Under the pieces are notes generated by a model that saw only the letters and a list, made by a program, of their open reading frames with translations, did not search any database and had not been told where the DNA came from. Shown here in pieces: positions 43,635-54,500 of a DNA stretch of 64,000 nucleotides. Where the stretch lies: positions 248,001-312,000 of the forward strand of contig JAFEMH010001470.1 of the NCBI GenBank assembly GCA_022495995.1, given 5' to 3'. The position numbers were made by a program, and so were the translations under genes. This DNA is from Adenophora triphylla var. japonica. Its lineage: Eukaryota; Streptophyta; Magnoliopsida; Asterales; Campanulaceae. Position 1 is the first letter of the stretch. Each line of letters opens with the position of its first letter.

Positions 43635-44018
43635 TATTATATTATATTATATTATATTATATTATATTATATTATATTATATTATATTATATTATATTAT
43701 ATTATATTATATTATATTATATTATATTATATTATATTATATTATATTATATTATATTATATTATATTATATTATATTATATTATATTATATTGGGTGCT
43801 AAATAATCTAATTTAAGTCGAGTAAAATTATAAGGGTGAAATTTTTCTTCCAACAAAATTTTAGTCTTTGATTAAGATAGGCCACTTTAATTATGAGTTT
43901 TGAAAAATATTAGCAAAATTCTCAACTGCTTCATATTAAGTGTTGCAGTTGACTAATAAAATATTTATTTTATATTTTTATACATTACTTATATTATAGT
44001 AAAATTTCATAAAATATA

Positions 44019-44349
44019 CTCCATCCGTTACACTTCAAGAGTCCTACTTTTCTTTTTGATTCATTCCAGATTAAGAGTCTCATTCCATAAATGGCAAATT
44101 TTGAACAGTATTTCGGACATTTATACCCTTATAATGTAAATATATTTACAAAAAAAACATTCATTATGTCCTTATAATGTTAACATATTTACAAAAAAAA
44201 AATCAAAAATCATATTTTATTATAAATGTTTTAACTTTTACATTCCCTCTTCTCTAATCTTCTAGCCACTTCATAATTTTTTATTTATTCTAAAAAAAAT
44301 AAATAAAAAGAAACGTGAAATAAGAGCCCATGAAGTGAGACGGAGGGAG
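44019..44349. mobile_element. Stowaway-type MITE (331 bp)
   Basis: CTCCATCCGTTACACTTC at the left and GAAGTGAGACGGAGGGAG at the right, flanked by TA (44017-44018, 44350-44351). Its interior contains an imperfect 55-bp duplication ending in CATTT...CCTTATAATGT. Confidence 0.75.
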
Positions 44350-44351
44350 TA

Positions 44352-44738
44352 TTTCTTTATTAAAATTTAGAAGTACATATAATATCACATGCAAAGATTC
44401 CAACATGTAACATTGTAGTTTGTACAATTGTCCCATGTTACATTAAACAGACCACATGAATTCAGGTAATAGTTATGGTCCCACTCTGTCAACTATAGCC
44501 CTTTGAATTGTCAAATGGCTCATCAGGGAAATGGTCCTATGAGCCTAGGTAACAAAAGTTTTCATGTGGGTCATATTGAGTGACACAAACAGGCCCAAAA
44601 TATGATTACTGTTTTGGCAACAACCTGCCTTCTGATGCAAACACTTTTCTTTTTAGATAGGTATTTAAAAAGTGGACCCAACATTCAAAATTGAATTGTC
44701 ATGTTTGTACTTAAAAGTGGACACAAACAGATTTATCT
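44352..44738. other. spacer downstream of the ERF-like fragment
   Basis: No AP2 domain or other coding sequence in any frame. This is where the missing C-terminal half of the ERF-like reading frame would have been. Confidence 0.45.
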
Positions 44739-45137
44739 TCAAATCCGGCTTTCGTTTCGCGCACTCGAAACACACGATTTTGGCAATTTAAGATTCACAA
44801 TTTTCAGCTCAATTTCTCCAACTCCGGCAAAACCGATTTCATTTTGCTCGAAATTGATGGAAACTTTAGAAGTAAAATCAACAAAATCGATGTTGCTAAT
44901 TTCATAAGAGTTTGAGTAATAATCTGATTCTTCAATTGGAGAATAATGAGAGCTCAATGTCTGTGAATAGAAAGAGTCGAATTGAAAGGTTGAAACAAAG
45001 TTGGAATTGGAATCTTCGTTACTGCAATTTGTTACGCAATCAGATAACTCATCGAAGAAGCTATCAATGGGATTGGATTCGTCGAGTAAATGTTGTCTGA
45101 TGAACTCGATTGCGGAGAATTCATTTGATGTGTTCAT
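44739..45137 (-). pseudogene. ERF (group IX-like) N-terminal reading frame without AP2 domain
   Basis: 132 codons from ATG at 45137. It opens MNTSNEFSAIEFIRQHLLDE, closely resembling the N-terminal signature of group IXb ethylene response factors (ATPNEVSAL...IxxHLLDE in ERF5/6 types), followed by the expected acidic, Ser/Phe-rich region and a DFVDFTSK segment. It stops at a TAA after ...SARNESRI before any AP2/ERF DNA-binding domain. The upstream sequence looks like a real 5' UTR (AAACCCTAGAAATCC). It is either a truncated pseudogene or a short ERF-derived protein. The family call is from memory. Confidence 0.55.
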
Positions 45138-45493
45138 GATTGTGTGGATTTCTAGGGTTTGGTGTTGAATTTGGGAGTGAAAGGATTTGGATAGGGAGAG
45201 TAAATTGTTATGGATGGTTGAGAGCGGAAGATGAGGTGGTATTTGACAATTGTTATTTTATTTGACAAGTTGATTCACTTCGTTAATAAAAATTAATGTT
45301 ATTCAACCTTATTACCTTTTTTGAAATGAAACTCAAAAGTACGTTACATTATGTTGTCAATTCATAGTACAGTACCTTTTATTTAATTGAGTATATAGTA
45401 CGTTACATGATTCTGCAATTATTCCAATAATTAATAAACATAATACTTCTTTCCGGTGAATGGTTGAAACTTTTTCCCTTCCTTTTCATTAAA
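45138..45493. other. 5' flank of the ERF-like frame
   Basis: No second gene. A pyrimidine-rich leader on the minus strand (CTCTCCCTATCC) lies directly upstream of the ATG, and AT-rich sequence beyond. No clear TATA box identified. Confidence 0.35.
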
Positions 45494-46067
45494 GGCTTCG
45501 TTTGTTTGGGAAAAAATATTTTTTGAAAAATGTTTTCCTAATTTTTCAGTGATTGGTAAGCACCGAAAAATAGAGAAAATGTTTTTCAAAAAATATTTTT
45601 CACACTTTCCTAAATAAAATGACTTACGAATTTTTTTCTCCGTATTTCATTTTTCGAAAAAATGTTAACACCCTCACTCACACACCTATCTTTTCACAAA
45701 CCCTCACGTTACCCACCCCATATCAGTCATCCCCTACCCAACCCCCCTACCCCCACTGCCTCGTAAAAAAATGACTTGTATTAAAATTATTTTTTACAAC
45801 TCTCCAGTCTCCATCCCCCACCGCACACCCCCACCCACGATCAAAAATAATACTATATTTTTTACTCATTTTAAATTTATTTTTAACAACTCCCCACTAC
45901 CCCCCCAAGGTCAATTTTTTTTTTTCATTTTAAAATTAATTTTAACAACTCCCCCACCCCAAGCAATTTTTTTAAAATTATTTTTTAACAATTCTCACCG
46001 CCCTCACCTTCACCCAGCCAACCCCCTCCCACGATCAATCGTTGTTTTTACTCATAATTAAATTATA

Positions 46068-46346
46068 CTCCCTCCATCCCAATAGTAGCTTCCCATTTTG
46101 CCATTTTGGGTGTCCCGTTAATAGCTTCCACTTTTCTTTTTTTGGCAAAGGAATCTTTACTATTCCCTCCACTCATTCTCTCTCCTACATTATTTTAATA
46201 CTCACAACACCATTATAATTTACTATTCTCTCCACTCATTCTCTCTCCTATTTTCAAATTACACTCACAACATTTTTTCTTCCCCCCCATTTTTTTAATT
46301 TGCGTGCTTGGCAAAAAATGGAAAGCAATTGTTGGGACGGAGGGAG
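46068..46346. mobile_element. Stowaway-type MITE (279 bp)
   Basis: CTCCCTCCATCCCAATAGTA to GGGACGGAGGGAG, flanked by TA at 46066-46067 and 46347-46348. Same subfamily as 43358-43634. Confidence 0.82.
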
Positions 46347-46361
46347 TATTATTTTTTTAAC

Positions 46362-46650
46362 AACTCTCCACCCAACTCACTCCCCCCACTCTCGGCTACC
46401 CACCCTACCACACACCTACCCTCTCCCTCTTGGCTACCCCATCCCCCACACCATACCTTATCAACACCCTAGCCTATCACCATTTTACTCTTTACATTTT
46501 TCACACCACCCTACTCTACCTCAACCCTACCCCACACCCACCCACCCACCTCACCCTTACAAATCCCCACCCCTACCCACCCCATCTCCATCTCCATCAC
46601 CATCTCCATCTCCATCTCCATCTCCATCACCCTACCCAACCCTATCTTTT
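46362..46650. repeat. pyrimidine-rich tract with (CATCTC)n
   Basis: About 290 bp almost free of G, including roughly eight CATCTC/CATCAC units at 46583-46632. Frames through it are low-complexity proline/serine artefacts. Confidence 0.6.
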
Positions 46651-46835
46651 CTGACTTAACTTAGATTGTGTTTACACCGAAAAATATTTTTCTTTAATTT
46701 ATCGAACACATTAAAATATTTTTCGAAAAACATTTTCCTTAGATTTATCAAATAATCGAAAACATGCTAACATGTATGTTTATGTAACTTTTCGAAAAAC
46801 ATTTTCATTTTTTCGAAAAATATTTTTAAAAAATA

Positions 46836-47121
46836 CTCCCTCCGTCCCATTTCAATAGAGACCAACTTTTTGGGTGTGGGAATTAAGAAAAAGTGATGTA
46901 AGAAAGAGAAAAAGTTAAATGTTGTGAGTATGAAAAATTAAATAGGAGAGAGAATGAGTGGGAGGAATAGTTAGGAGAGAGAATGTTGTGAGTGAAAAAG
47001 TAAAATAGGAGAGAGAATGAGTGTGGTAAATAGTGGAGATTCCTTTCCATTTTGGGAAGTATCAATTGAAGTGGACGGACCAAAAAAAAAATAAGTATCA
47101 ATTGAAGTGGGACGGAGGGAG
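46836..47121. mobile_element. Stowaway-type MITE (286 bp)
   Basis: CTCCCTCCGTCCCATTTCAA to TTGAAGTGGGACGGAGGGAG, flanked by TA at 46834-46835 and 47122-47123. TIR about 22 bp. Confidence 0.83.
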
Positions 47122-47561
47122 TATATTTTTCGAAAGTCGATTTAAGAAAACAAACGGAGCCTGGAGCCTAGTACTCTTATTTTCATCATCCTTTGTTGGT
47201 TTAATTTGCCCATCCAAATGCCTACTGACATCCGTAAACGCCTTGCACTTTGCCTTTTCCTCCACATGTTGATCTTTATTTATCACCAATCAAAGTTCTG
47301 CAACAAAAATTAACCATATTTTCTTGAATATGATGGCAGAAATTGCCAATTTAAGCAAGCTCTACAAAGCACCAGCATCACCAATCTACAAGAGAATAGT
47401 ATAAGTCAACCCTAGTCAAACTTTACCATAATAGTAAAACAAGTCACCAAAATTTCCAGAAACTGAAAATCCATTAAGCTACAAGCCCATGATATCAAAT
47501 GTCACAATTAGTAGCTACATTCCATTATCATCATCATCTAGGATGAGAAGCAAAATACATA

Positions 47562-47656
47562 CTACCTCCGTCCCAAAATGAATGTCCAAATTTACTCTTG
47601 ATCAAGAGCAAATTTGAATTTTTTTTTTGGGACATTTTTTTTTGGGACGGAGGGAG
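47562..47656. mobile_element. very short Stowaway-like MITE (95 bp)
   Basis: CTACCTCCGTCCCAAAATGA at left, GGGACGGAGGGAG at right, with an internal palindrome around CTCTTGATCAAGAG. The left flank has TA; the right flank reads CA, so one TSD base is changed. It lies just beyond the RING gene's stop, possibly in its 3' UTR. Confidence 0.6.
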
Positions 47657-47752
47657 CAAGTGAATTGCAAATATGCAATCCAACTCCTGATAACAGCCAC
47701 CAGATATCTAGAGGAATGATTTCTGCATGCATTATGTACAGTACTTTAATCA

Positions 47753-48592
47753 TCATTTAGTACTAGAACCCGCTGTTGTCTTCGAAGAAGTCCCTAATGC
47801 TCCCTGGTCAACTGATCCGATACGTAACTGTGAAGAATAAGGGCCACTTTTCTTCATCTTAGCTGGAAATTCCTTGCCTATTATACCCTTTAAGGAGATA
47901 TTCTTCTTGATACGGTTTCTATTCAGTAAAATCATAGCATTTCTTGATGGTGAATTTAAAGCACCTTCAACGCAATCACCAGCTTGTGTGCATGTCCATG
48001 GTTTAGATGGTCCATCTTCCTGGAAAGGTTTAATCCTAGGGACACTCTTTCTCAGTTTGGAAAAGACCCTCTGATCCGGGGAATTTTCTTCTTCAGATCT
48101 AGAACAAATAGGACACGGAGGGTCATTTTTGCGCATTTTTGGGGTAATATGGTCCAAGCATTCAGCGTGGAAAACATGGCGGCAAGAAAGAACTCCGGCG
48201 ACTGGCATGTCTCCGCTTCTCACAATCCGGCGGGAACTCCAGGGTGATCGTTGAGAAAGAAACCTCTCACAGAGACCACATTTGGAACCATCGGATGGGT
48301 TAAATGATCGATTGGGACAATCAGATTCGATAGGTTCATAAACATCGGAAAAATCAACGTCGGCACCAGTGGTGCTAAAACGATGCCTTTCTCTTTGGTG
48401 ATTACTACCATTGAATTCTGAAATGAGATCCCTTTCAGAAGGAAAAGAAAGGGGGTGAACAGGCTTGGACATAAAAGACCGGCGACTGGAAAAGTTACGG
48501 TTAGAGGATAGTGTTTTGGGCATGACCTCATAATCACTACTGTCTGAAAGCGAAGAGGTAGAACCCCTGCTATCTTGTGGAGCTGAAGTTCC
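47753..48592 (-). CDS. RING-H2 gene, exon 4 (RING domain)
   Basis: The last exon starts after acceptor TTTAATAG (48593-48600) and ends at TAG. Counted from the internal Met at 48523, the RING is C82-x2-C85-x28-C114-x-H116-x2-H119-x2-C122-x14-C137-x2-C140, a C3H2C3 RING-H2. All ligands are present, so E3 ubiquitin-ligase activity is plausible. The region before it is Ser/Arg-rich (NFSSRRSFMSKPVHPLSFPS), which I recall from a family of plant RING/U-box superfamily proteins. The tail is basic and Ser-rich. Confidence 0.85.
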   Translation of the reverse strand, partial: GTSAPQDSRGSTSSLSDSSDYEVMPKTLSSNRNFSSRRSFMSKPVHPLSFPSERDLISEFNGSNHQRERHRFSTTGADVDFSDVYEPIESDCPNRSFNPSDGSKCGLCERFLSQRSPWSSRRIVRSGDMPVAGVLSCRHVFHAECLDHITPKMRKNDPPCPICSRSEEENSPDQRVFSKLRKSVPRIKPFQEDGPSKPWTCTQAGDCVEGALNSPSRNAMILLNRNRIKKNISLKGIIGKEFPAKMKKSGPYSSQLRIGSVDQGALGTSSKTTAGSSTK

Positions 48593-51500
48593 CTATTAAA
48601 TAATTAAATAAACCTTTTAGAAATTAAAATTTTGTGGGTGGTGGATGATGCAGCAGCAAGAAAAAAGACAAGAATACATTACCTCCGTAGCCGGTGAGAA
48701 GAAAAGAGGCTCCAAGACTGCAAAAGACAGATGCGGGATAAAGAATATCAGCAAATAATTAAGAACACAACTTCAATAAGTGTCAATGTTGCATGGCTAT
48801 TAAATCCTCGAATCTCACAAGGAGAGTCACAAGAAAAGGAAAGAAAAAAAACAGAAACAAAACACAACCCAAAAAAAAAACATAAATCCATTGTAGAGTT
48901 AAATGAGACCCTCTAAAGACAGTAACTGTATAATTGGTAGCGATTAAGACATCATCAGCTTTCATTCAATTTGCCAAGTAACAAATGGCCGTTCATTTAC
49001 ATGTGACAAAAAGAAAAGTGTAAATTCTTGTTCAGCTGACACCCACTTCAAGTTTTCAGCAATCTGTGTTCCAGGCACCTTGGAGTTAAGATTAAGTACA
49101 GAGAAAAGAATCACAATTCCTTTTTAATCACAAAACAATAACAAGACCTACCATGTATAACAGATAAATAGGATGAAAATGGATAACTTCATCTATCCCA
49201 TAAAAGCCTTCTTTTAGCTTATCCCCAAATAATTCAATTTCTTTACTAAAGCTCGTTTGTATTGTTTTTTCATGGGGCAATTATCAAATAGTTCCTCGTC
49301 CTAATGAAAACAACCACTAAGGACACACATTTTGAAGAAATTCCACCAGGCCCACGCTATATAATGACACCCCGTTTTTTATAAAGGCACAACATGCGAC
49401 ATAAAAGGGAATAAGATCTAGAACTCAAAAAAAAAAAATTTGAGACCATTGTATTATTCGTATCGTCAAAACAAATCAAACTAGCAGCATCAACATATAA
49501 TTTAGAGCAAATTTATGAAATTATTTGACATATTTGTTAAGTTCACAGTTGTTAAGTTCACAGTCGTTTTTTATAATAATGGCTCTATTTTTGCAATTTT
49601 ATGAGATTATTTGACATATATGTTAAGTTCACAGTTGTTTTAGTTAAGTTCACAGTTATTTTAGTAAAGTTTACAGGTGTTTTAGTTAAATTCACAGTTG
49701 TTTATAGTCGTTTGTAGCCTCTATTTTTTGCAATGTTATGAGATTATTTGAAATATTTGTTAAGTTTAGTTGTTAAGTTCACATATGTTTTATTCTTTTT
49801 TATATCCTCTATTTTTTGCAATTTTATGAGATTATTTGACATATTTGTTAAGTTCACAGTTGTTTTTAGATAAGTTCATATTTATTTTTAGTCAAGTTCA
49901 CAGTTAATTTAGTTAAGTTCACAGTTATTTTTAGTTAAATTTACAGTTGTTTTGTTAAGTTCATAGTTATTAAGTTCACAGTTGTTAAGTTCATAATTAT
50001 TTTTAGTCTTTTATGACTCTATTTTTGCAATTGCATGAAATTATTTGACATATTTATTATGTTCACAACTGTTTTAGTTAAGTTCACAATTGTTTTTTGT
50101 TAATTTCACAGTAATTTTTAGTCTTTTATGTTCTCTATTTTCGCAATATTATGAGATTACTTAACATATGCTCCCTCTGTCCCGCTACAAATCACACACT
50201 TTCCTCATTGGGCGTCCCGCTACAAATCACACTTCCTAAAATGGCAAAGAATCTTTACTATTCCCTCCACTCATTCTCTCTCCTACATTATTTTAATACT
50301 CACAACACCATTATAATTTACTATTTCCTCCACTCATTCTCTCTCCTATTTTACTTTTACACTCACAACACTTTCTCCATTATTTTTTTTCTTAATTTAC
50401 GCGTAAACAGTAACTGTTTGATTTCTACCGGGACGGAGGAAGTATGTAAAGTTCATAGTTGTTTTTACTTTTTAGCCTTTTATGGATGCAGGATCAGGTT
50501 GTTCATCAGTAGCATACGGAGCTTCAGAAGAAATAGGACCATTCATAATCAACAAAACTACTTCCTCTCTCTTTCTCAACAAATATTCTTGGAATAAAGT
50601 TTCTAAACACATTTTATTTAAAAAAAAAAAACTCAACACAATTCATTTATTGTTTTTCCTTCTACATTTCCTAAAATGAAAGTCCCTTTTTTGTTAATAA
50701 AAAGGAACAAAAATGAGTAACAAGAAAGGACATTTATTCAAGACAGAGGTAGTACAATTTAAACTTCGAAACACTTAGCAGACAGTCACTTGATCCATTT
50801 TCATTCTTTCAACTGCAGGGGGTCGTTGGTGGTAGGTCGCTGGAGGAGAGGAAGATGGTCGCCGGAGAGTAGGAATGGCAATGGGGACAGTTCGAGACAG
50901 TTCGGGACAGTTATACATCGTACCACCCCCATTCTCCAATTCAATTTTGTGCCCCATAACTGCCCCATTCCCCAGCAAGTAATCAATTTTCCATACCATA
51001 CCCATTTCCCACGGGTAGCAGTTAGTCGGGGAATCCCCTCGGGAAATTAGTCAAACTAATATTTTGTTTTAAAGCACTTTAGCGATAAAAAAACTCAAAA
51101 ATTAACTTTGATAAAGGATAATTTTTCTACATAAACTCATATAATCACATTTATAAGAGCTCAAAAAAATTAAATAGTTGTGTATGACACAATTCACCAA
51201 ACATAAGGAAAGATTCATTAGATTACAATAAGAAAACTATAAATAACATTTTATATAAGGATTTAACACATACTAGTAAAACAATTATGATGTCTATATC
51301 ATGGGAAATACTTATATGAATAAGGGTAAAATTATATTACTAAAATAAGCAGTTCGGGTAACATTCGGTTCAGGTAATGAGGCGGGTAATGGGGCGGGTA
51401 ATGCTAATACCAAAACCAAACCGTTCCCCACTTTTTCATTTCGGTTATTCCCCATTACCCGCCACATATCCAGTCAAACCAGTTAATAACCGTCAACTTC

Positions 51501-54500
51501 GGTTCGGTTCAGCTCGGGTATCCACGATTCGGTTTAAAATTGCCATCCCTACCGGAGAGGAGAGAGTCGCCGGAGATAGGGATGGTTGCCGGAGATAGGG
51601 GGAGTAGTCGGCCGGAGGTGGAGGAGCTTAGAGAGAGAAAGTAGAGAGGAGTGTGTGTAGAGAGTTTGCCGGAGGAGTTCTCCGGAGTTGAGAAGGTGGT
51701 CACCGGAGAAGGAGATAGTCACCGGAGGGGTAGGGTAGAGAGAGAAACTAGAGAGAGTGTGTATGTGTGTGCGAGTGAGAGAGACTGAGTTATAAAGGAA
51801 GGAAGAGATGGGTGAGTGTATTTGTTTTATGGGTGTCATTAATAAGGAATGGACTAGGTGGAATATTTATTAGGATAGTGGACTAGTTGGTTAAATTCCA
51901 AAATCCTCGTCTTAATTGGACTTTTGACTTGTAGGATCCACCGGTAATTTTCCCTTTTTTCATATATTTTTATCAAAAACAATAATTTATCTCATCAACA
52001 TATACACGAATTCTTTTTTGCAATCTAATGGTGATATATGAGTATAAAAGCACATTATTAACTTCAAATTAGTACTCTTACTCTCTTTTTGGAGATGGAG
52101 TATAGACCTGCATCTAACCATAAAACGAATGAGGAAAGCTAAGGAAGGTAAAACTTAAAAAATAAAAAAGGTAAGTCACACACATGCTCCATTATTCAGT
52201 AAAAGGGTTCTCATTTTTACAGTCTATTAGTAATGTGAGGTTTCAAAGGATCAAAAAAGGGTCATGTCATTCTGCAAAATTGATCACATAGCACAAACAG
52301 AAAAAGATAAACAGAAAAAGATAAAGAGTTATGGCCAAACTGCTCATTTGCTCACCTAAGTTGTCACCTTTTTCCAATGTGCTCACTTATATAATTTTTG
52401 GTCCAATGTCCTCACCCAAGTAAGTAATTTTTCCAATGCTCTCACTCCCTTGACGAAGTTGATAGTTTTTTAACTGAGTTAGGTCATGTGCTTTAACTGA
52501 GTTAGGTCATGTGCAGTCACGTGACTAACTTCAGTTAAAAACTTAACAAACCAAACCTAAAAATTAACACCAGTAAGCAATAAACAACAGAAAAGAGGGA
52601 ACTTCTAGAGAGAGAAAGGAGGGAAGAGAGAGAGGCTCCAATCAAATTCAAATTGGAAGCTTTTCTTTCTTTTCAATCTCTCAAAGGATTCATCCAATCT
52701 CGTTAGATTTTGAAATTTTTTCTAGGGCTTGGTGAAGGGATATTGGAGAAATGTCGGAGCAGAGAAATCCTAACAGGTGGAACTGGGAAGTGTCCGGTTT
52801 TGAACAGAGGAAATCGACTTCCGTTGAGAGCGATGATCGGAGCAAACCTCCTACTGCTGCTGTTACGCCGATGGTTCGTCGTTTCTCGATCTCTCCTTGC
52901 TCAATTCGTCCGCATTCTGAGTTGTCAAAGCGGGTTTTGGCTACTAAATTTGATAAGTTGAAGGATGAAGTCGAGGTACAGTACTTTCCCTTTTACGCGT
53001 TTCTGAATGTTTCTGAAACTTGGAACCAAAGTAGAAACTAGAACTGCATTATGACATTTCAAAGTAAAATTGAATTTTTAGTTTTAGTGTTCAATCCTAG
53101 GCTTTACTAAGGGCTTGAAATGGACTCCCTCCGTCTAATTTTTAGGTTTGGTTCGTTAAGTTTTTAACTGGGGTTAGTCACGTAACTACACGTGACCTAA
53201 CTCAGTTAAAAAATCAACGACTTCGTCAAGAGAGTGAGAGCATTGGAAAAATTACGTACTTGGGTGAGGTCATTGGACCAAAAATTATATAAGTGAGCAC
53301 ATTGGAAAAAGGTGAAAACTTAGGTGAGCAAAGGAGCAGTTTGGCCCAAGAGTTATCCCTGAACAATGGCGCAATATCAACACAACCTCTAGTCTAACAT
53401 GCACGGAACCTACTCAATACGCTAATTTAGGGTTATGGACCCACTGAAAAGGATAAGAAGACTTATCTAGCCTAACAATAAATGGCTCGGGTGTAGTCAA
53501 TACAAACTTGTTCATCTCCAATCAGAGTCCATAATAGTCTAGCTCTTTCAAGTACCAAATGTCTCCTATGTATAGGTAATCTCTGTAGTAATCTGGAACT
53601 CGGGTATGATATTTGACACACTTGACCAGTACAAAGACATCTGAGCAAAGATGAGTGACATCTGAGCAAAAACTGCCAATAGTAATTGCCAAATGGATAG
53701 ACGGAGCAACAATTACATGTTTGCAATTTCGGACATGCCAAACTAGGTTCAATTTGCATCTGCAGCTTGGGTATCATATTTGATACACTTGACCAAAACA
53801 AAGACATGAATCTTTATCTATGTATCAGCTCATGAACTGGATCACCCCCAATTCACAATAGCTTGTATATTAACTCTATGCTGCTCTCAGTCTCAAGTAT
53901 GCACACTATAGCAAAGCACCATGCTAGAGTCTACACAGCATTTTGTACTTGCTCCCTTAGAGTCTGAATGCAATAAATTTTCCACTTTTTCCTGGGAAAA
54001 TATATTACCAATTTACCATTAAAAGATAAAGAACATAAATTTGATATCTTGCTAATATATTGTACACCTTAGCTCAAGTCCCTGAACACATCTAACTAGG
54101 TTAAAGCATTAGTCCTGAAACTTGACTGAGCCTATGAACAAAATAAATAAAATATCATGACAGGTCTGAAGAAGAGACTGGTTATCTTACCTTTATTTAT
54201 ACGCGGATATTTGGTTTATATCTTACCATCATATAAGACTAAAGTATCTACCTAACAAAAATGACAAGTACCAGTTTTTTTGCCAAATTAAGGTGGTCCA
54301 GAATTGTTTGTGTTCATAGACTATCAGTCAAGTTTCAGCCTTGAAACTGGAAACCACTTGTATAGCTGTTAAGAAATGCTTTAACCTAGTCAAATATTGT
54401 TCATGAGCTTGAGCAAAGGTGCACAATATATTATATAAGTATCGATTTTGTTTCCTTTATCTTGCAGTAATATAGTTTCCCAAGAAAAAGTGGAGTCTAT

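Larger units (their letters stand above)
42930..43793. repeat. (TATTA)n microsatellite split by two MITEs
   Basis: The same 5-bp repeat occurs at 42930-42949, 43226-43357 (132 bp) and 43635-43791 (157 bp). Stowaway MITEs occupy exactly the gaps between the tracts. Reading frames through it are artefacts of the repeat. Confidence 0.9.
45494..47161. mobile_element. TIR element with GGCTYCGTTTGTTT ends, hosting two MITEs
   Basis: Left end GGCTTCGTTTGTTTGGG, right end (reverse complement) GGCTCCGTTTGTTTTC. Both subterminal zones are rich in AAAAATATTTTTCGAAAA. Two Stowaway MITEs (46068-46346, 46836-47121) lie inside. No transposase frame. No TSD could be established. Confidence 0.45.

Noticed and set aside
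43178..43816. Long frames of repeated Ile-Leu-Tyr-Tyr residues
   Set aside because: They are translations of the (TATTA)n microsatellite; any frame stays open.
46300..46659. 119-residue Pro/Ser/His-rich ORF
   Set aside because: Derived from a MITE end and a G-poor low-complexity tract.
51377..51839. Short ORFs around the GCCGGAG repeat and hAT
   Set aside because: They cross the hAT boundary and the repeat; low-complexity Ser/Pro composition.
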